DNA of 56,708 bases from a bacterium (GCA_018222765.1 JAAEZT010000026.1:1-56708), one strand, 5' to 3'. Shown: positions 16,878 through 26,363, counted from the stretch's first letter. Notes: generated from the letters alone by a model not told the origin. Made by a program: numbers and translations.

Positions 16878-19800
16878 ATGATAGATCATATTCGTTTTCT
16901 CTTAAGGTGTTCTCTGGCGGTTATCCTCTCTCTGGTGTCGAATTCTACTTTGTCCGCTCAATCTGTGGTCATTTCCGAATTCATGGCCTCCAATGACAAC
17001 ATCTTGAATGATGAGGATGGCGATAGTGAGGACTGGATTGAGATTTTTAATGAAGGTGCATCAGCGATGAACCTTACCGGATGGCATTTGACTGACGATG
17101 CCGCTTCGCTGACAAAGTGGACCTTTCCGAATGTCATTCTTGATCCAGGAGAGTTGCTCGTTGTTTTCGCATCCAATAAAGACCGGGCTGATCCGGGGGG
17201 AGAGCTGCATACAAACTTTAAGCTCTCCAGTTCGGGCGAATATCTCGCGCTGGTTCGGGATGATGGGACGACGGTGGAATATGATTTCGGCCCAAGCTAT
17301 CCTCAGCAGGTCACTGATGTGTCATATGGACTTCAGCAGTCGACCAGCACCACGACCCTTATCGCAGGTGGTGCTTCCGTGAAATACCAGGTCCCCACAA
17401 ATGCCGCCGATGACGTCAATGAGGGGACTAACCCCAACTCATGGATCAGAACCAATTTCAACGACGCTTCCTGGACCAGCGCAACGACCGGGATCGGATA
17501 TGCGACGGGTAGTCCTGATGCTTATGATCCCTATATTGCGAGTGATGTGCAGACGGAGATGTTTTCGAACGGCCGTCCCTCGATCTATATTCGTATTCCC
17601 TTCACCGTTGCTAATCCAACAGACTATTCGTCGTTGAGCTTGAAGATGAAGTATGACGATGGCTTCGTGGCCTACCTTAATGGCGATCCGCTTTCAGTCG
17701 CTGAGATTAATAATCCTTCGCCCGATCAACTGAACTTCGAATCAATCGCAACGGCAACTCATGGTGATGGAGACTCGATTGTTGATGAAGTTTTCCCGCT
17801 TTCGACATCACTTCTTAATGTCGGAAACAACGTACTGTGCATTCACGGACTGAACCGTTTTGCGACAAGCTCAGATGCGCTTTTTCTACCGACACTCGAG
17901 GGTGTCGAAATAACCGGGGGGACCACTCCGGCCTACTTCACAACACCGACACCAGGATCGGCGAACATTGCCGGTGCTTCCTCTCCCGGGCCGCTTGTTC
18001 GGAGTGTGACAAAAGACCTGCCGCCTTTAAATCTTGATGCCGGAAATCTCGTTATCGAAGCGGATGTCACGCCGACACTCAATCCCATTGCTGGTGTCAG
18101 TTTGGTTTCGCGGATCATGTATGGGGGAGAAACGACGCTTGTTATGGTAGACGACGGGACAGGATCTGATGCGACCGCAGGTGACGGAATTTACACGGCC
18201 ACAATTTCAACAGCCGGAATGACGGCCGGGCAGATGCTCAGGTGGCGGGTCACCGCTGTGGATTCGATGGGAGATAGTTCCAGATTGCCGCTCTTTCCCG
18301 ATCCTTTGGATTCACCGGAGTATTTTGGAACAATTGCTGAGGATCCCTCGGTGGACAGTTCGAACCTTCCGATTTTTCATTGGTTCACCTCTAGCCCGAG
18401 TGGAGCCACCACCAATTCAGGATCGCGTGGATCGGTTTATTACCTGAATCAATTTTACGACAATATTCAGGCTGATCGGCACGGGCAATCGACGGGTGGC
18501 TTTCCCAAGAAGAGCTACGACTTTGACTTTAATAAAGGAGATCGCTTTCTTGTTGAGCCCGGAGGAAACCGTGCCAAGGACATCAACATGCTCACGAACT
18601 GGGCGGATAAGTCCAAGACGAGGAACACCATTGGCTATGAGATGATGCGGAAGTCAGGTCATCCTGCACACTATGCCTTTCCGGTGAGAATTCAGCAGAA
18701 TGCTGCCTTTTTTAATATTGCTGATTTCGTGGAAGATGGCGATGACCGCTATCTGGAGAGAGCGGGGCTGGATGGCGAGGGAGCGCTTTACAAGATGTAT
18801 AACCGTCTTGATTCCTCCTCGAGTGGGATTAACAAGAAGACCCGCAAAGAAGAGAGCAACAGTGATCTTGCTGCATTGGTTTCAGGGTTGGGGCAGTCGG
18901 GAGACGCCAAGTTGCGCTACGGGTATGATAACATGAATATCCCAGGCACGATCAATTATTTGGCTGCTCTTGATATGACGAACAATAGCGATCACGGGCA
19001 CAAAAATTATTACCTCTATCGTGATACCAATGGGACTGAGGAGTGGCGCCCGTTGATCTGGGATATCGATCTTAATCTCGGACGGAATTGGCGGAGTGGG
19101 CCGGCATATTTTGACGATGTGTTTCGCAATAATAATCTTCGAGCGGGACCTTCCAACCGGATGAAGGATCTAATTTTCGATGATCCGACTTTGAACGATA
19201 TGTACCGTCGGCGGGTAAGAACCCTCATGGATGAAATGTATGGTTCTCCTTCCTCTCCAAACAATTATTTGCAAGACCGCGTTAATGAATTGGTGGCTTT
19301 GATCGATCCGACTGATGATAATGCTAATACGGGTTCAGACGACGCAGATCTTGATTATCAGCAATGGGGGTCATGGGGAAATAACAACCCGATGCGTGCG
19401 GCGTCCAATCGGATTTTGACGGAGTATATCCCTTCGCGTCGCGCCCAGCTTTATGGTCTTGCCGAATTGCCCGCTGCTCAACCTGTGGCGGCGCCGATCA
19501 ATATCAGTTCGGTTGATTTCAATCCCGCATCGTCAGGGGCATCGTCAGATCAGAGCGGGGAATATCTTACTTTGACCAATCTCAATACTTACGCCGTGGA
19601 TTGTTCCGACTGGGTGATTTCCGGAGGGGTGTCGCTCACCTTGCCTCCGGGGTCGGTGATTCCGGTGGGCGGGACACTCTACGTGGGAAGAGATGCCGTG
19701 GGATTCAGAGCGCGGAGTGTGAGCCCGAAGGCTGATGAGAAAAGGTATTTGGTCAGCGGGTATGGCGGGCAGCTTTCAGCGAGGGGTGAAACCATTCTCC

Positions 19801-20795
19801 TCCACGATCATCTTGGTAACCTCATCGATAGCGAGACCTATGTCGGGAGTGAAACACCATCGCAGCAATATTTGCGGATCACCGAATTGCTTTATGCCCC
19901 GGTTGGGCCGACGGCAGGAGAGCTTGCAAGCATTCCAACGTTGAGTGCATCGGATTTCGAATTCATAGAGTTGGTCAATAACAGCCAGGTCAGTCTGGAT
20001 CTCAGTGGAGCCCGGTTTGTCGAAGGTGTGACGATGACCTTCGCAGGTGGAACGGTCTTAAGCCCTGGACAAAGGATTATCGTGGTCGCGAACCAGGCGG
20101 CCTTTGAGCTGCGGAATGGAGCAGGGTATCCGATCCTTGGAGAGTTCACCGGGAACCTTAGTAATGGTGGAGAAGAAATCCAAATCATCGACAGCGTTGG
20201 GGAGAATGTCCTCGAGTTCAGCTACCGCGACGACTGGTATGATCAAACTGATCAGGACGGCTATGCCTTGTCTTTGCTGGATCCGCTCGGGACGCCGGTG
20301 ACCGATTTTGACCAAGTTGAAAACTGGGGGATCAGTTTAGCGATTGGAGGAGATCCCGGACAATCAGCTTCGGGGTTTTCATCGAGTTTCGAGTATTGGA
20401 AAAACCAGGAATTTACCCAAGCGCAGGTTTTGGACCCCTTGGTAGTCGGGGAGCTTGTTGACCTCGATGGTGACACATTGGGAACTCTCCTGGAATACGC
20501 TCTCGGACTTGACCCGGAGGTCGCCGACACAGATCTGGGGTATAGCAGCTTGATCGCGTCTGACGGGGGTTCCGATTATCAGGCTCTCAGTTTTAGGCGG
20601 CAGAAAAACACTCTGGATATTACTTACACGGTGCAAGTGAGTGACAATCTTGAAAATTGGAGTCCAATTTCCCAGGTCGTTGGAACGCCCGTAGACAATG
20701 GTGATGGCACGGAGACGGTGATTGTCCGCGATGCTCTGGCTCATCCGGCGGGTAATCAGAGATTCATCCGCTTGTCTGTCGCTCTAACTCCTTAG
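16878..20795 (+). CDS. CotH-kinase and lamin-tail domain surface protein
   Basis: 1305 aa from the ATG at 16878, chosen because a signal peptide follows (MIDHIRFLLRCSLAVILSL ... LSAQ). Order: a lamin-tail domain (~30-145; VVISEFMASNDNILNDEDGD, DWIEIFNEG); a beta domain (~170-350); a CotH-like kinase domain (~535-750; KKSYDFDFNKGDRF, INMLTNWADKS, and the acidic motif PLIWDIDLNLGRNW); two more lamin-tail-like domains (~870-1125; ISSVDFNPAS, RITELLYAP, FEFIELVNN); and a C-terminal beta segment with DGDTLGTLLEYALGLDP. CotH proteins phosphorylate spore-coat proteins in Bacillus; exported versions are frequent in this phylum with unknown targets. No anchoring motif is recognised at the C-terminus. 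Confidence 0.88.
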   Translation: MIDHIRFLLRCSLAVILSLVSNSTLSAQSVVISEFMASNDNILNDEDGDSEDWIEIFNEGASAMNLTGWHLTDDAASLTKWTFPNVILDPGELLVVFASNKDRADPGGELHTNFKLSSSGEYLALVRDDGTTVEYDFGPSYPQQVTDVSYGLQQSTSTTTLIAGGASVKYQVPTNAADDVNEGTNPNSWIRTNFNDASWTSATTGIGYATGSPDAYDPYIASDVQTEMFSNGRPSIYIRIPFTVANPTDYSSLSLKMKYDDGFVAYLNGDPLSVAEINNPSPDQLNFESIATATHGDGDSIVDEVFPLSTSLLNVGNNVLCIHGLNRFATSSDALFLPTLEGVEITGGTTPAYFTTPTPGSANIAGASSPGPLVRSVTKDLPPLNLDAGNLVIEADVTPTLNPIAGVSLVSRIMYGGETTLVMVDDGTGSDATAGDGIYTATISTAGMTAGQMLRWRVTAVDSMGDSSRLPLFPDPLDSPEYFGTIAEDPSVDSSNLPIFHWFTSSPSGATTNSGSRGSVYYLNQFYDNIQADRHGQSTGGFPKKSYDFDFNKGDRFLVEPGGNRAKDINMLTNWADKSKTRNTIGYEMMRKSGHPAHYAFPVRIQQNAAFFNIADFVEDGDDRYLERAGLDGEGALYKMYNRLDSSSSGINKKTRKEESNSDLAALVSGLGQSGDAKLRYGYDNMNIPGTINYLAALDMTNNSDHGHKNYYLYRDTNGTEEWRPLIWDIDLNLGRNWRSGPAYFDDVFRNNNLRAGPSNRMKDLIFDDPTLNDMYRRRVRTLMDEMYGSPSSPNNYLQDRVNELVALIDPTDDNANTGSDDADLDYQQWGSWGNNNPMRAASNRILTEYIPSRRAQLYGLAELPAAQPVAAPINISSVDFNPASSGASSDQSGEYLTLTNLNTYAVDCSDWVISGGVSLTLPPGSVIPVGGTLYVGRDAVGFRARSVSPKADEKRYLVSGYGGQLSARGETILLHDHLGNLIDSETYVGSETPSQQYLRITELLYAPVGPTAGELASIPTLSASDFEFIELVNNSQVSLDLSGARFVEGVTMTFAGGTVLSPGQRIIVVANQAAFELRNGAGYPILGEFTGNLSNGGEEIQIIDSVGENVLEFSYRDDWYDQTDQDGYALSLLDPLGTPVTDFDQVENWGISLAIGGDPGQSASGFSSSFEYWKNQEFTQAQVLDPLVVGELVDLDGDTLGTLLEYALGLDPEVADTDLGYSSLIASDGGSDYQALSFRRQKNTLDITYTVQVSDNLENWSPISQVVGTPVDNGDGTETVIVRDALAHPAGNQRFIRLSVALTP

Positions 20796-20807
20796 GAACT
20801 AAAAATA

Positions 20808-20839
20808 ATCCCCTGACAAACTTTCGAATGTCAGGGGAT
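20808..20839 (-). terminator. Intrinsic terminator of tRNA-Phe
   Basis: A perfect 11-bp inverted repeat, ATCCCCTGACA (20808-20818) and TGTCAGGGGAT (20829-20839), with a 10-nt loop. Read on the minus strand it is followed by a T-rich run (ATTATTTTTAG), as expected for Rho-independent termination of the tRNA transcript. It also lies 13 bp past the CotH stop and may work in both directions, but the plus side lacks a T tract. Confidence 0.75.
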
Positions 20840-20848
20840 GTAGAAGAG

Positions 20849-20924
20849 TGGTGGCTCATCTCGGGTTCGAACCAAGGACACGCGGATTTTCAATCCGCTG
20901 CTCTACCAACTGAGCTAATGAGCC
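20849..20924 (-). tRNA. tRNA-Phe (GAA)
   Basis: A 76-nt cloverleaf on the minus strand. The acceptor GGCTCAT pairs with ATGAGCC, the D-arm is GCTC...GAGC, the anticodon stem is GCGGA/TCCGC with loop TTGAAAA (anticodon GAA), and the T-arm is CTTGG-TTCGAAC-CCGAG. Discriminator A and the CCA end are encoded. It stands alone between the CotH gene and pdxH. Confidence 0.97.
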
Positions 20925-21003
20925 ATGCAGTGTGTGCTGCGGGCGGCGTGATAATGGCCGATGCGAGAATTGGCAACAGAAAATCAACTTTGAGCGTGAT
21001 TTT

Positions 21004-21645
21004 TTACGGGCTCAGGCGTGAGATCTGCCACTGGTCATCATTTAGTTCGAAACAGATCCGGTCATGCAACCGACTGGGGCGACCTTGCCAGAATTCGATG
21101 CAGGTTGGCTTAAGTTGGTAGCCGCCCCAAAAAACAGGCAGGGGGACTTCCGAGGTTTCTGGATACCTTTGCCGAAAATCTTCTTCACGCTCTACGAGTT
21201 GTTCCCGGCTAACGACTTCACCCGATTGCCATTCGGAAACCCAAGCTCCAATTTGAGATCCATAGGGTCGGGAGTGGAAGTATTCTTCGGAAATTTCGCG
21301 TGATGTTTTTTCGACGGTCCCGCGGATGTTCACCTGACGCTCGAGCTCCTTCCAAAGAAAGGTTAGCGAAGCATTCGGGTTTTCAGAGAGGTTACGGGCT
21401 TTTTTTGAATGATAGTTGGTGAAGAACTGAAAGGTCTCTTCGTGGAGCCCTTTTAGGAGGACGGTTCTACTGGAAACCTCGCCGTCACTGCCGCTCGTTG
21501 CCAGGGTCATGGCATTGGGTTCGATAATGTTGGCTTCCTGGGCTTCGATCATCCATTTTTCGAATTGTTGAAACGGATTCGAATCAGCTTCATTCTTGCG
21601 TAGTCCTTTTTGGGTGTAGTTTTCCCTGAGTTCGCCGAGTTTCAT
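21004..21645 (-). CDS. pdxH: Pyridoxamine 5'-phosphate oxidase
   Basis: 213 aa, normal family length. It oxidises pyridoxine or pyridoxamine 5'-phosphate to pyridoxal 5'-phosphate using FMN and O2. Visible family blocks: NPFQQFEKWMIEAQEA, NAMTLATSGSDGEVSSRTVL with the following LLKGL, FFTNYHSKKARNLSENP, QVNIRGTVEKTS, the SRPYGSQIGAWVS stretch, and WGGYQLKPTCIEFWQGRPSR with RLHDR. The start ATGA overlaps the stop of the membrane protein upstream, so the two are translationally coupled. Many enzymes in this window need the product, among them GcvP and the aminotransferase. Confidence 0.96.
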   Translation of the reverse strand: MKLGELRENYTQKGLRKNEADSNPFQQFEKWMIEAQEANIIEPNAMTLATSGSDGEVSSRTVLLKGLHEETFQFFTNYHSKKARNLSENPNASLTFLWKELERQVNIRGTVEKTSREISEEYFHSRPYGSQIGAWVSEWQSGEVVSREQLVEREEDFRQRYPETSEVPLPVFWGGYQLKPTCIEFWQGRPSRLHDRICFELNDDQWQISRLSP

Positions 21646-21965
21646 TTTTTTGTATCGGGATCGGTTTCGTCGTCGTTGATTTCGAGGGGGACATATTCAT
21701 CGCCTTCTTTCGCAAGTCTGATTTGGTTGATCCAAAGAACCGCAACGACCCCCAGAAATGCGAAGGATAGCTCGAGGAAAAACGGGGTGAACATAATACC
21801 CGAGACCTTGCGGAAAAACTCTCCGGCAAATCCAGGTAAAGCACCCAACGCGAAGATGCCAATGACGATCAGAGTAATCGCAAGGATGGGAATGAATCCG
21901 GTCAGGAGAAGTTTCGTCCGTTTGGTCACGGAGGGGAGAATTGCAAAATATTGCCTCTCTGGCAA
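21642..21965 (-). CDS. Small membrane protein, unrecognised
   Basis: 107 aa with two hydrophobic segments, ~19-46 (LLLTGFIPILAITLIVIGIF) and ~58-80 (FTPFFLELSFAFLGVVAVLW), a basic N-terminus and an acidic C-terminal tail (EINDDETDPDTKK). No family is recognised. The stop overlaps the pdxH start by 4 bp (ATGA), so it is the first gene of a two-gene operon. It is divergent from cysS: the ATG at 21965 overlaps the possible upstream extension of cysS, but not the preferred GTG start of cysS at 22047. Confidence 0.7.
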   Translation of the reverse strand: MPERQYFAILPSVTKRTKLLLTGFIPILAITLIVIGIFALGALPGFAGEFFRKVSGIMFTPFFLELSFAFLGVVAVLWINQIRLAKEGDEYVPLEINDDETDPDTKK

Positions 21966-22046
21966 TGTCTGCGATTACCGGGTGGGATGGTCAATGGAGT
22001 CAGGTGGTGCTTGCCCGCAGGCCGCTCACTGGTTAAGTCTCCGCGC

Positions 22047-23411
22047 GTGAGGCTTTTTGACACATTGAAGCGGGACTATGTATCCCTTGAGCCGGTTGAT
22101 GGAAAAACATTTCGGTTTTACTGTTGTGGCCCGACTGTATACGGGCCAGCCCACATTGGAAATTTTAGGACCTTTGTGATGCAGGACGTCTTCCGTCGGG
22201 TTCTTGAGGTTGGAGGCCAGAAAACAAAACACGTTAGAAACATCACTGACGTCGATGATAAGACGATCCGCGATTCAGTGGCAGCCGGGCGGTCTCTGGA
22301 AGAATTCACGGCGCAGTGGCGGGATAAATTTCACGCAGATTGCGAGCTTCTGAATTGTCTGGCTCCCCATGTCGAACCGAGTGCAGTGAAGCACATTCCC
22401 GAGCAGGTTGAAATGATCAAGGAATTGATCGATAAAGGCCATGCCTATGCCTCGGATGACGGTTCGGTATATTTCATGATCTCGTCGTTTCCGGAATACG
22501 GGAAACTTTCGCATTTGGATAACCGCGAGCTCGATTTGGGAAAAACTCAAAATTCCCGTGCTGATTCTGATGAATACGACAAGGACGACGCTGCTGACTT
22601 TGTGTTGTGGAAAGGACGTCGTGATGAAGACGGGGATAACTTCTGGGAGAGCCCGTGGGGACAAGGGCGTCCTGGATGGCATTTGGAGTGCTCGGCAATG
22701 ATCCGCAAGTACCTTGGAGAGACTTTTGATCTGCATAGCGGTGGGGTTGATTTGGTATTTCCTCACCACGAAAATGAAATCGCACAATCGAAGTGCTCCT
22801 GCGGAGGAGAGTTCGCGAGAAATTGGTTTCATGTCACGCACCTTCGGGTTGAGGGGAAGAAGATGTCCAAATCCTTGGGGAATCTCTACACCCTCGAAGA
22901 CCTTGCCAAAAAAGGGTATTCCGCGATGGAAGTCCGATACGTTTTACTCAACGGGCACTATCGCAAGCCAATTAATTTCGGTTTTGATTCGCTTCACGCG
23001 AGTCGGGAAGCTCTGGGGAAACTTGCCAAGGCCGCCGAGGGGATATCGGCTCCGGGCTACAGGGAGATTTTGAAAGGGGGCGATTACGGAGTCTTTGCGG
23101 GGGCTTTGCAAAAACTCAATGATGATCTTAATACGGCTGGAGCGATTGGTGAGTTGTTTGGAAATCTCAAAGCCGCTGAATCAGAATCCGACTGGTTTGG
23201 CTTTTACTCAGTGCTGGCGTCCCTGGGGCTTATCCTGCCAGAAGCGGAGAAGAAAATAGCACCGGAGGAGATTAAAAAGCTCGCTGAAGAGCGTTGGCAG
23301 GCGAGGGAGAATCGGGATTGGGCGGCATCGGACCGACTGCGCGATGAGTTGTTAAAGAAAGGTTGGGTGGTTAAGGATGGTCGGGAAGGGTATGAGCTGG
23401 TGTCAGCCTAG
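22047..23411 (+). CDS. cysS: Cysteinyl-tRNA synthetase
   Basis: Charges tRNA-Cys with cysteine. I place the start at the GTG at 22047 (VRLFDTLKRDY), giving 454 aa; the frame is open back to 21951, but that extension does not look like family sequence. Signatures: CGPTVYGPAHIGNFRTF with the HIGN form of the HIGH motif at 36-39, DVDDKTIRDS, GWHLECSAM, GGVDLVFPHHENEIAQ, and KMSKS at 272-276. Zinc-binding Cys and His residues (CGP, ECS, HHENE) are in place. A C-terminal helical anticodon-binding region follows. It stands as a single gene. Confidence 0.97.
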   Translation: MRLFDTLKRDYVSLEPVDGKTFRFYCCGPTVYGPAHIGNFRTFVMQDVFRRVLEVGGQKTKHVRNITDVDDKTIRDSVAAGRSLEEFTAQWRDKFHADCELLNCLAPHVEPSAVKHIPEQVEMIKELIDKGHAYASDDGSVYFMISSFPEYGKLSHLDNRELDLGKTQNSRADSDEYDKDDAADFVLWKGRRDEDGDNFWESPWGQGRPGWHLECSAMIRKYLGETFDLHSGGVDLVFPHHENEIAQSKCSCGGEFARNWFHVTHLRVEGKKMSKSLGNLYTLEDLAKKGYSAMEVRYVLLNGHYRKPINFGFDSLHASREALGKLAKAAEGISAPGYREILKGGDYGVFAGALQKLNDDLNTAGAIGELFGNLKAAESESDWFGFYSVLASLGLILPEAEKKIAPEEIKKLAEERWQARENRDWAASDRLRDELLKKGWVVKDGREGYELVSA

Positions 23412-23475
23412 TTACGGATGAATAAGGGTCTTGCCTTGATTTGTTAGGATTTCTTAGGTAATCAAGGGGCCTCTC

Positions 23476-24594
23476 ATGACTAAAAAAGGCATGGAAATCT
23501 CTAGGATCAGTTCGCAATTTGCAATTGATGGGACATTTGTGGGCGGGAAGGAGATCGTCAGCGGTTTGATTAATGTGACCTACCTTGCGGAATACGTGAA
23601 CGACGATGGTGAACGGTCGCGCTATGTTTTGCAGAGAATCAACGAGCAGGTTTTTCCTGAACCACACTCTGTGATGCGGAATATTTCCAAGGTGACAAAG
23701 CACATCAACCGAAAGGTGTTTCGTCGAAAGCGTGACTTTGGCGGGCAAACACTCAATTTGTATCCTGGACGGGATGGAAAGGATTTTGTCGAAGGACCGG
23801 AGGGAGGTGTTTGGCGTTGTTACAACTACATCGAGGGCTGTTGCAACTACGACATTGTTGAAAATACCCGGCAGGCTTACCAGGCCGCGAAAGCATTCGG
23901 AGCTTTCCAGGATCTGATTAGCGATCTTTCACCCAGCGAGATTTCCATTACCATTCCGGATTTTCATAATACGCCGAGTCGGTATGGCAAGCTGATGAAG
24001 GCGATTAAGGAGGATCGCTTTGATCGTGTGAAGCTGGTCACCGAGGAAATTGATTTCATCAATAACAGAGAGAAGATCGTGCATGTTCTCTTGGATCATC
24101 TGAAGAAGGGGGGGTTGAAGGAGCGCATCACCCACAACGATACCAAGTTGAATAATGTTATGATCGATGAAGCCTCTGACGAGGCTGTTTGCGTGATTGA
24201 TCTCGATACCGTAATGCCTGGACTGACACTATACGATTTTGGCGATTTAGTGAGAACCGCGACGAGTCCGGTCGCCGAGGATGAGAGGGATCTGGATAAG
24301 GTTGAGATGCGGATGCCGATGTTTGAAGCGCTTGTGGAGGGGTATCTGGAAACTGCCCGCAATTTCCTGACTCCGCTTGAGGTGGATCTTTTGCCGTTTT
24401 CCGGGAAGTTGATTTCGTTTGAGGTCGCTCTGCGATTTTTGACTGACTATCTCGAAGGAGATGTGTATTTTCGGGTTAACCGGGAGGGGCAGAACCTTGA
24501 TCGTTGTAGAACACAACTGGCTCTGGTGAAATCGATTGAAGATCAGGAAGAGCAAATGTTGAAGTTTGTAAAAAAGGTCGCTCGATTCAATTAA
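23476..24594 (+). CDS. NahK-like N-acetylhexosamine 1-kinase / APH-fold phosphotransferase
   Basis: 372 aa, cytoplasmic, aminoglycoside-phosphotransferase fold. The catalytic loop HNDTKLNNVMID (220-231) and the metal-binding IDLDTVMPG (241-249) are intact. Other stretches, such as YVLQRINEQVFP, VMRNI, DFHNTPSRY and SFEVALRFLTDYLEGDVYF, resemble bifidobacterial N-acetylhexosamine 1-kinase as I recall it. That enzyme phosphorylates GlcNAc or GalNAc at C1 in the lacto-N-biose pathway. No phosphorylase or epimerase partner is nearby, so the sugar substrate here is inferred from likeness only. Start: the ATG at 23476, with another Met at residue 6. Confidence 0.85.
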   Translation: MTKKGMEISRISSQFAIDGTFVGGKEIVSGLINVTYLAEYVNDDGERSRYVLQRINEQVFPEPHSVMRNISKVTKHINRKVFRRKRDFGGQTLNLYPGRDGKDFVEGPEGGVWRCYNYIEGCCNYDIVENTRQAYQAAKAFGAFQDLISDLSPSEISITIPDFHNTPSRYGKLMKAIKEDRFDRVKLVTEEIDFINNREKIVHVLLDHLKKGGLKERITHNDTKLNNVMIDEASDEAVCVIDLDTVMPGLTLYDFGDLVRTATSPVAEDERDLDKVEMRMPMFEALVEGYLETARNFLTPLEVDLLPFSGKLISFEVALRFLTDYLEGDVYFRVNREGQNLDRCRTQLALVKSIEDQEEQMLKFVKKVARFN

Positions 24595-24637
24595 AATGAA
24601 GCTTCCGTTTGCCTGCATGTCCCGATAGTTCTCGGCC

Positions 24638-25102
24638 ATGTTCAGTGTCAGCGATCTCAAAGAAGAGCAGGTGAAGCAAATCCGCTTGTGGGTTGAAGAA
24701 GGGGCCCAGATGGCTGATGTCCAAAAGGGCCTCGAGAGCGAATTTGGTTATATCGTGACATATATGGATACGAGATTTCTTTCGCTGGATCTTGGGTTGG
24801 AGTTTCAAGTCAAAGAAGAGCCAGAGCCACAGGTTGTTCCGGAGGTAGAAATCAAGGAGCCTGACTCAGGCGCAGAGACAGGGCCTGCTGGCGATATTTC
24901 AGTGAGCATTCACGAAGATCCTCTTCAGGGGTCTGTGATCAGTGGCGCTGTTGTTTTTAGCGACGGGCAGGGTGGGCAATGGATGATCGATCAGGAAGGG
25001 CGCCTTGCCATGGACCCTGACACGCAGGGTTATCAGCCTAGCGAGGCAGATGTCGTGGAGTTTCAGGAAAAGCTCAGGGAAGCGGTCGAGAGTCAGGGCT
25101 AA
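24638..25102 (+). CDS. Hypothetical protein with helical N-terminus
   Basis: 154 aa, acidic, no signal peptide or membrane span. The first ~50 residues form a helix-turn-helix-like unit (EEQVKQIRLWVEEGAQMADVQ, then KGLESEFGYIVTYMDTRFL), the shape of a small DNA-binding or oligomerisation domain. An acidic Pro/Glu linker follows (~60-90), then a beta-rich C-terminus (VISGAVVFSDGQGGQWMIDQEGRLAMDP). No function is assigned. It is convergent with hisI, and the two stop codons share the tetranucleotide CTAA. Confidence 0.7.
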   Translation: MFSVSDLKEEQVKQIRLWVEEGAQMADVQKGLESEFGYIVTYMDTRFLSLDLGLEFQVKEEPEPQVVPEVEIKEPDSGAETGPAGDISVSIHEDPLQGSVISGAVVFSDGQGGQWMIDQEGRLAMDPDTQGYQPSEADVVEFQEKLREAVESQG

Positions 25103-25548
25103 GCGCCGTAGACTGCGTCGGGGTCGAAAGTTTTTTCGTCATCGACGAATTTCAGATCAACGGGATTGTTTTCAGGGAAACTCACAGCGCGGTAAAAGCA
25201 TGAGCGACGTCCGGTGTGGCAGGCTCCGGCACCTTGTTGAGTGACGTAGAGGATGATGGCGTCCTGGTCGCAGTCGGTGCGGATTTCGTGAACTTTCTGA
25301 GTGTGGCCGGAGGTGGCTCCTTTGTGCCAAATTTCCTGACGTGAGCGTGAGTAGTAAACGGCCTCACCTTTCTCAATGGTCATCTTAAGAGTTTCGGCAT
25401 TCATATAAGCCAGCATCAAGGGTTCACGCGATTCGTGGTCGATTGCCATTGCTGCGATGAGACCGTCCGAATCGAATTTCGGGCTAAAGGTAAGTGATTC
25501 GTCGAGTTCCTTTTTGTCGGGGCGTGGAGAAAATTGCAGCTCGCTCAT
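25099..25548 (-). CDS. hisI: Phosphoribosyl-AMP cyclohydrolase
   Basis: 149 aa from the ATG at 25548. It opens the purine ring of phosphoribosyl-AMP in histidine synthesis. Family blocks: GLIAAMAIDHESREPLMLAY, MNAETL, GEAVYYSRSRQEIWHKGATS, SGHTQKVHEIRTDCDQDAI, and the zinc-binding CHTGRRSCFYR. The C-terminal HisE pyrophosphohydrolase half found in fused proteins is absent. The start overlaps the stop of the membrane protein upstream (ATGA), suggesting translational coupling. No other his gene is in the window. Confidence 0.96.
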   Translation of the reverse strand: MSELQFSPRPDKKELDESLTFSPKFDSDGLIAAMAIDHESREPLMLAYMNAETLKMTIEKGEAVYYSRSRQEIWHKGATSGHTQKVHEIRTDCDQDAIILYVTQQGAGACHTGRRSCFYRAVSFPENNPVDLKFVDDEKTFDPDAVYGA

Positions 25549-26363
25549 GGCGCGGAACCCTTGTCCCTTTTTTTGAGATGGTCCAGACAATACTCTTCCC
25601 CGTCAGGTGAGACGCGGAAATCCAATTCTGGGTCTGAGATTTCTGTTTTACCGCATTCGGCACAGCGGTGGAGCGTTTGCTCTCCTGACGGTCGGCCAGA
25701 TTCGAATTTGGCCCGACGAGCCCGGAGCTTCCCGCGATTACGCATCCACCTAATCAGCTTGGGAGTGGCCCAAGTGAGATAAACAATTTGTGGTCCTAAA
25801 AATGAGGCGGCAAAGATCGGCATTCGAATGCAATTCCCAACAAGGCTCATCCCAGCCAGGGCCGCGACTAACCAAACGGGAACAGGTAAAATAAAGAAAA
25901 GGCGGAATACAAACTGAGGCTGCAGGGTGGCGAAGGCGAAAAACATACTGAGGTAGTAGTGACTCCTTCCAGCGGCAGCGAAGGCGATCGGGTCGAAGAA
26001 ATAGATCAATGATTGGCTGATAATAACGGCGTAGACAAAGAGGGAAGTCCGCAGTTCTCCCCAAAAAGTTTCCAAGACATCATTGATAAGGAAGGAGATC
26101 CTCATCGCGATGAAGGCGAAAAAGCAGCTGAAAATTAGACCAAATCGGGAGAAGGGATCGACGAGAGGATAGAAGACAAAGCTAACCAGTCGCCAGATTT
26201 CGCCTTCTTTGATCTTTGGGGCGGAGGGAATAAATACTTCGGCCGCTTCTGGCCGGAAGAGAAGCAGAACGAAAAAGACAAGCTGGAGCGAGGCGATCGA
26301 GCGGATTAATCCGGGAAAAGCCAGCCAGCCGAATTTCCGTTCGAGAGAGAATCGTTTATTCAC
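25545..26363 (-). CDS. Rhomboid/derlin-like membrane protein with C-terminal zinc knuckle
   Basis: 272 aa from the GTG at 26363 (VNKRFSLERKFG); an open extension to 26534 would run into gcvT and lacks membrane character. About six hydrophobic segments follow, among them SIASLQLVFFVLLLF, GLIFSCFFAFIAM, TSLFVYAVIISQSLIYF and FFILPVPVWLVAALAG. The topology suggests the rhomboid/derlin group, but no Gly-x-Ser/His dyad is evident, so it is probably not a protease. The soluble tail carries a possible zinc knuckle: Cys234/Cys237 and Cys259/His262 (CAECG ... CLDH). It overlaps hisI by 4 bp. Confidence 0.65.
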   Translation of the reverse strand: MNKRFSLERKFGWLAFPGLIRSIASLQLVFFVLLLFRPEAAEVFIPSAPKIKEGEIWRLVSFVFYPLVDPFSRFGLIFSCFFAFIAMRISFLINDVLETFWGELRTSLFVYAVIISQSLIYFFDPIAFAAAGRSHYYLSMFFAFATLQPQFVFRLFFILPVPVWLVAALAGMSLVGNCIRMPIFAASFLGPQIVYLTWATPKLIRWMRNRGKLRARRAKFESGRPSGEQTLHRCAECGKTEISDPELDFRVSPDGEEYCLDHLKKRDKGSAP

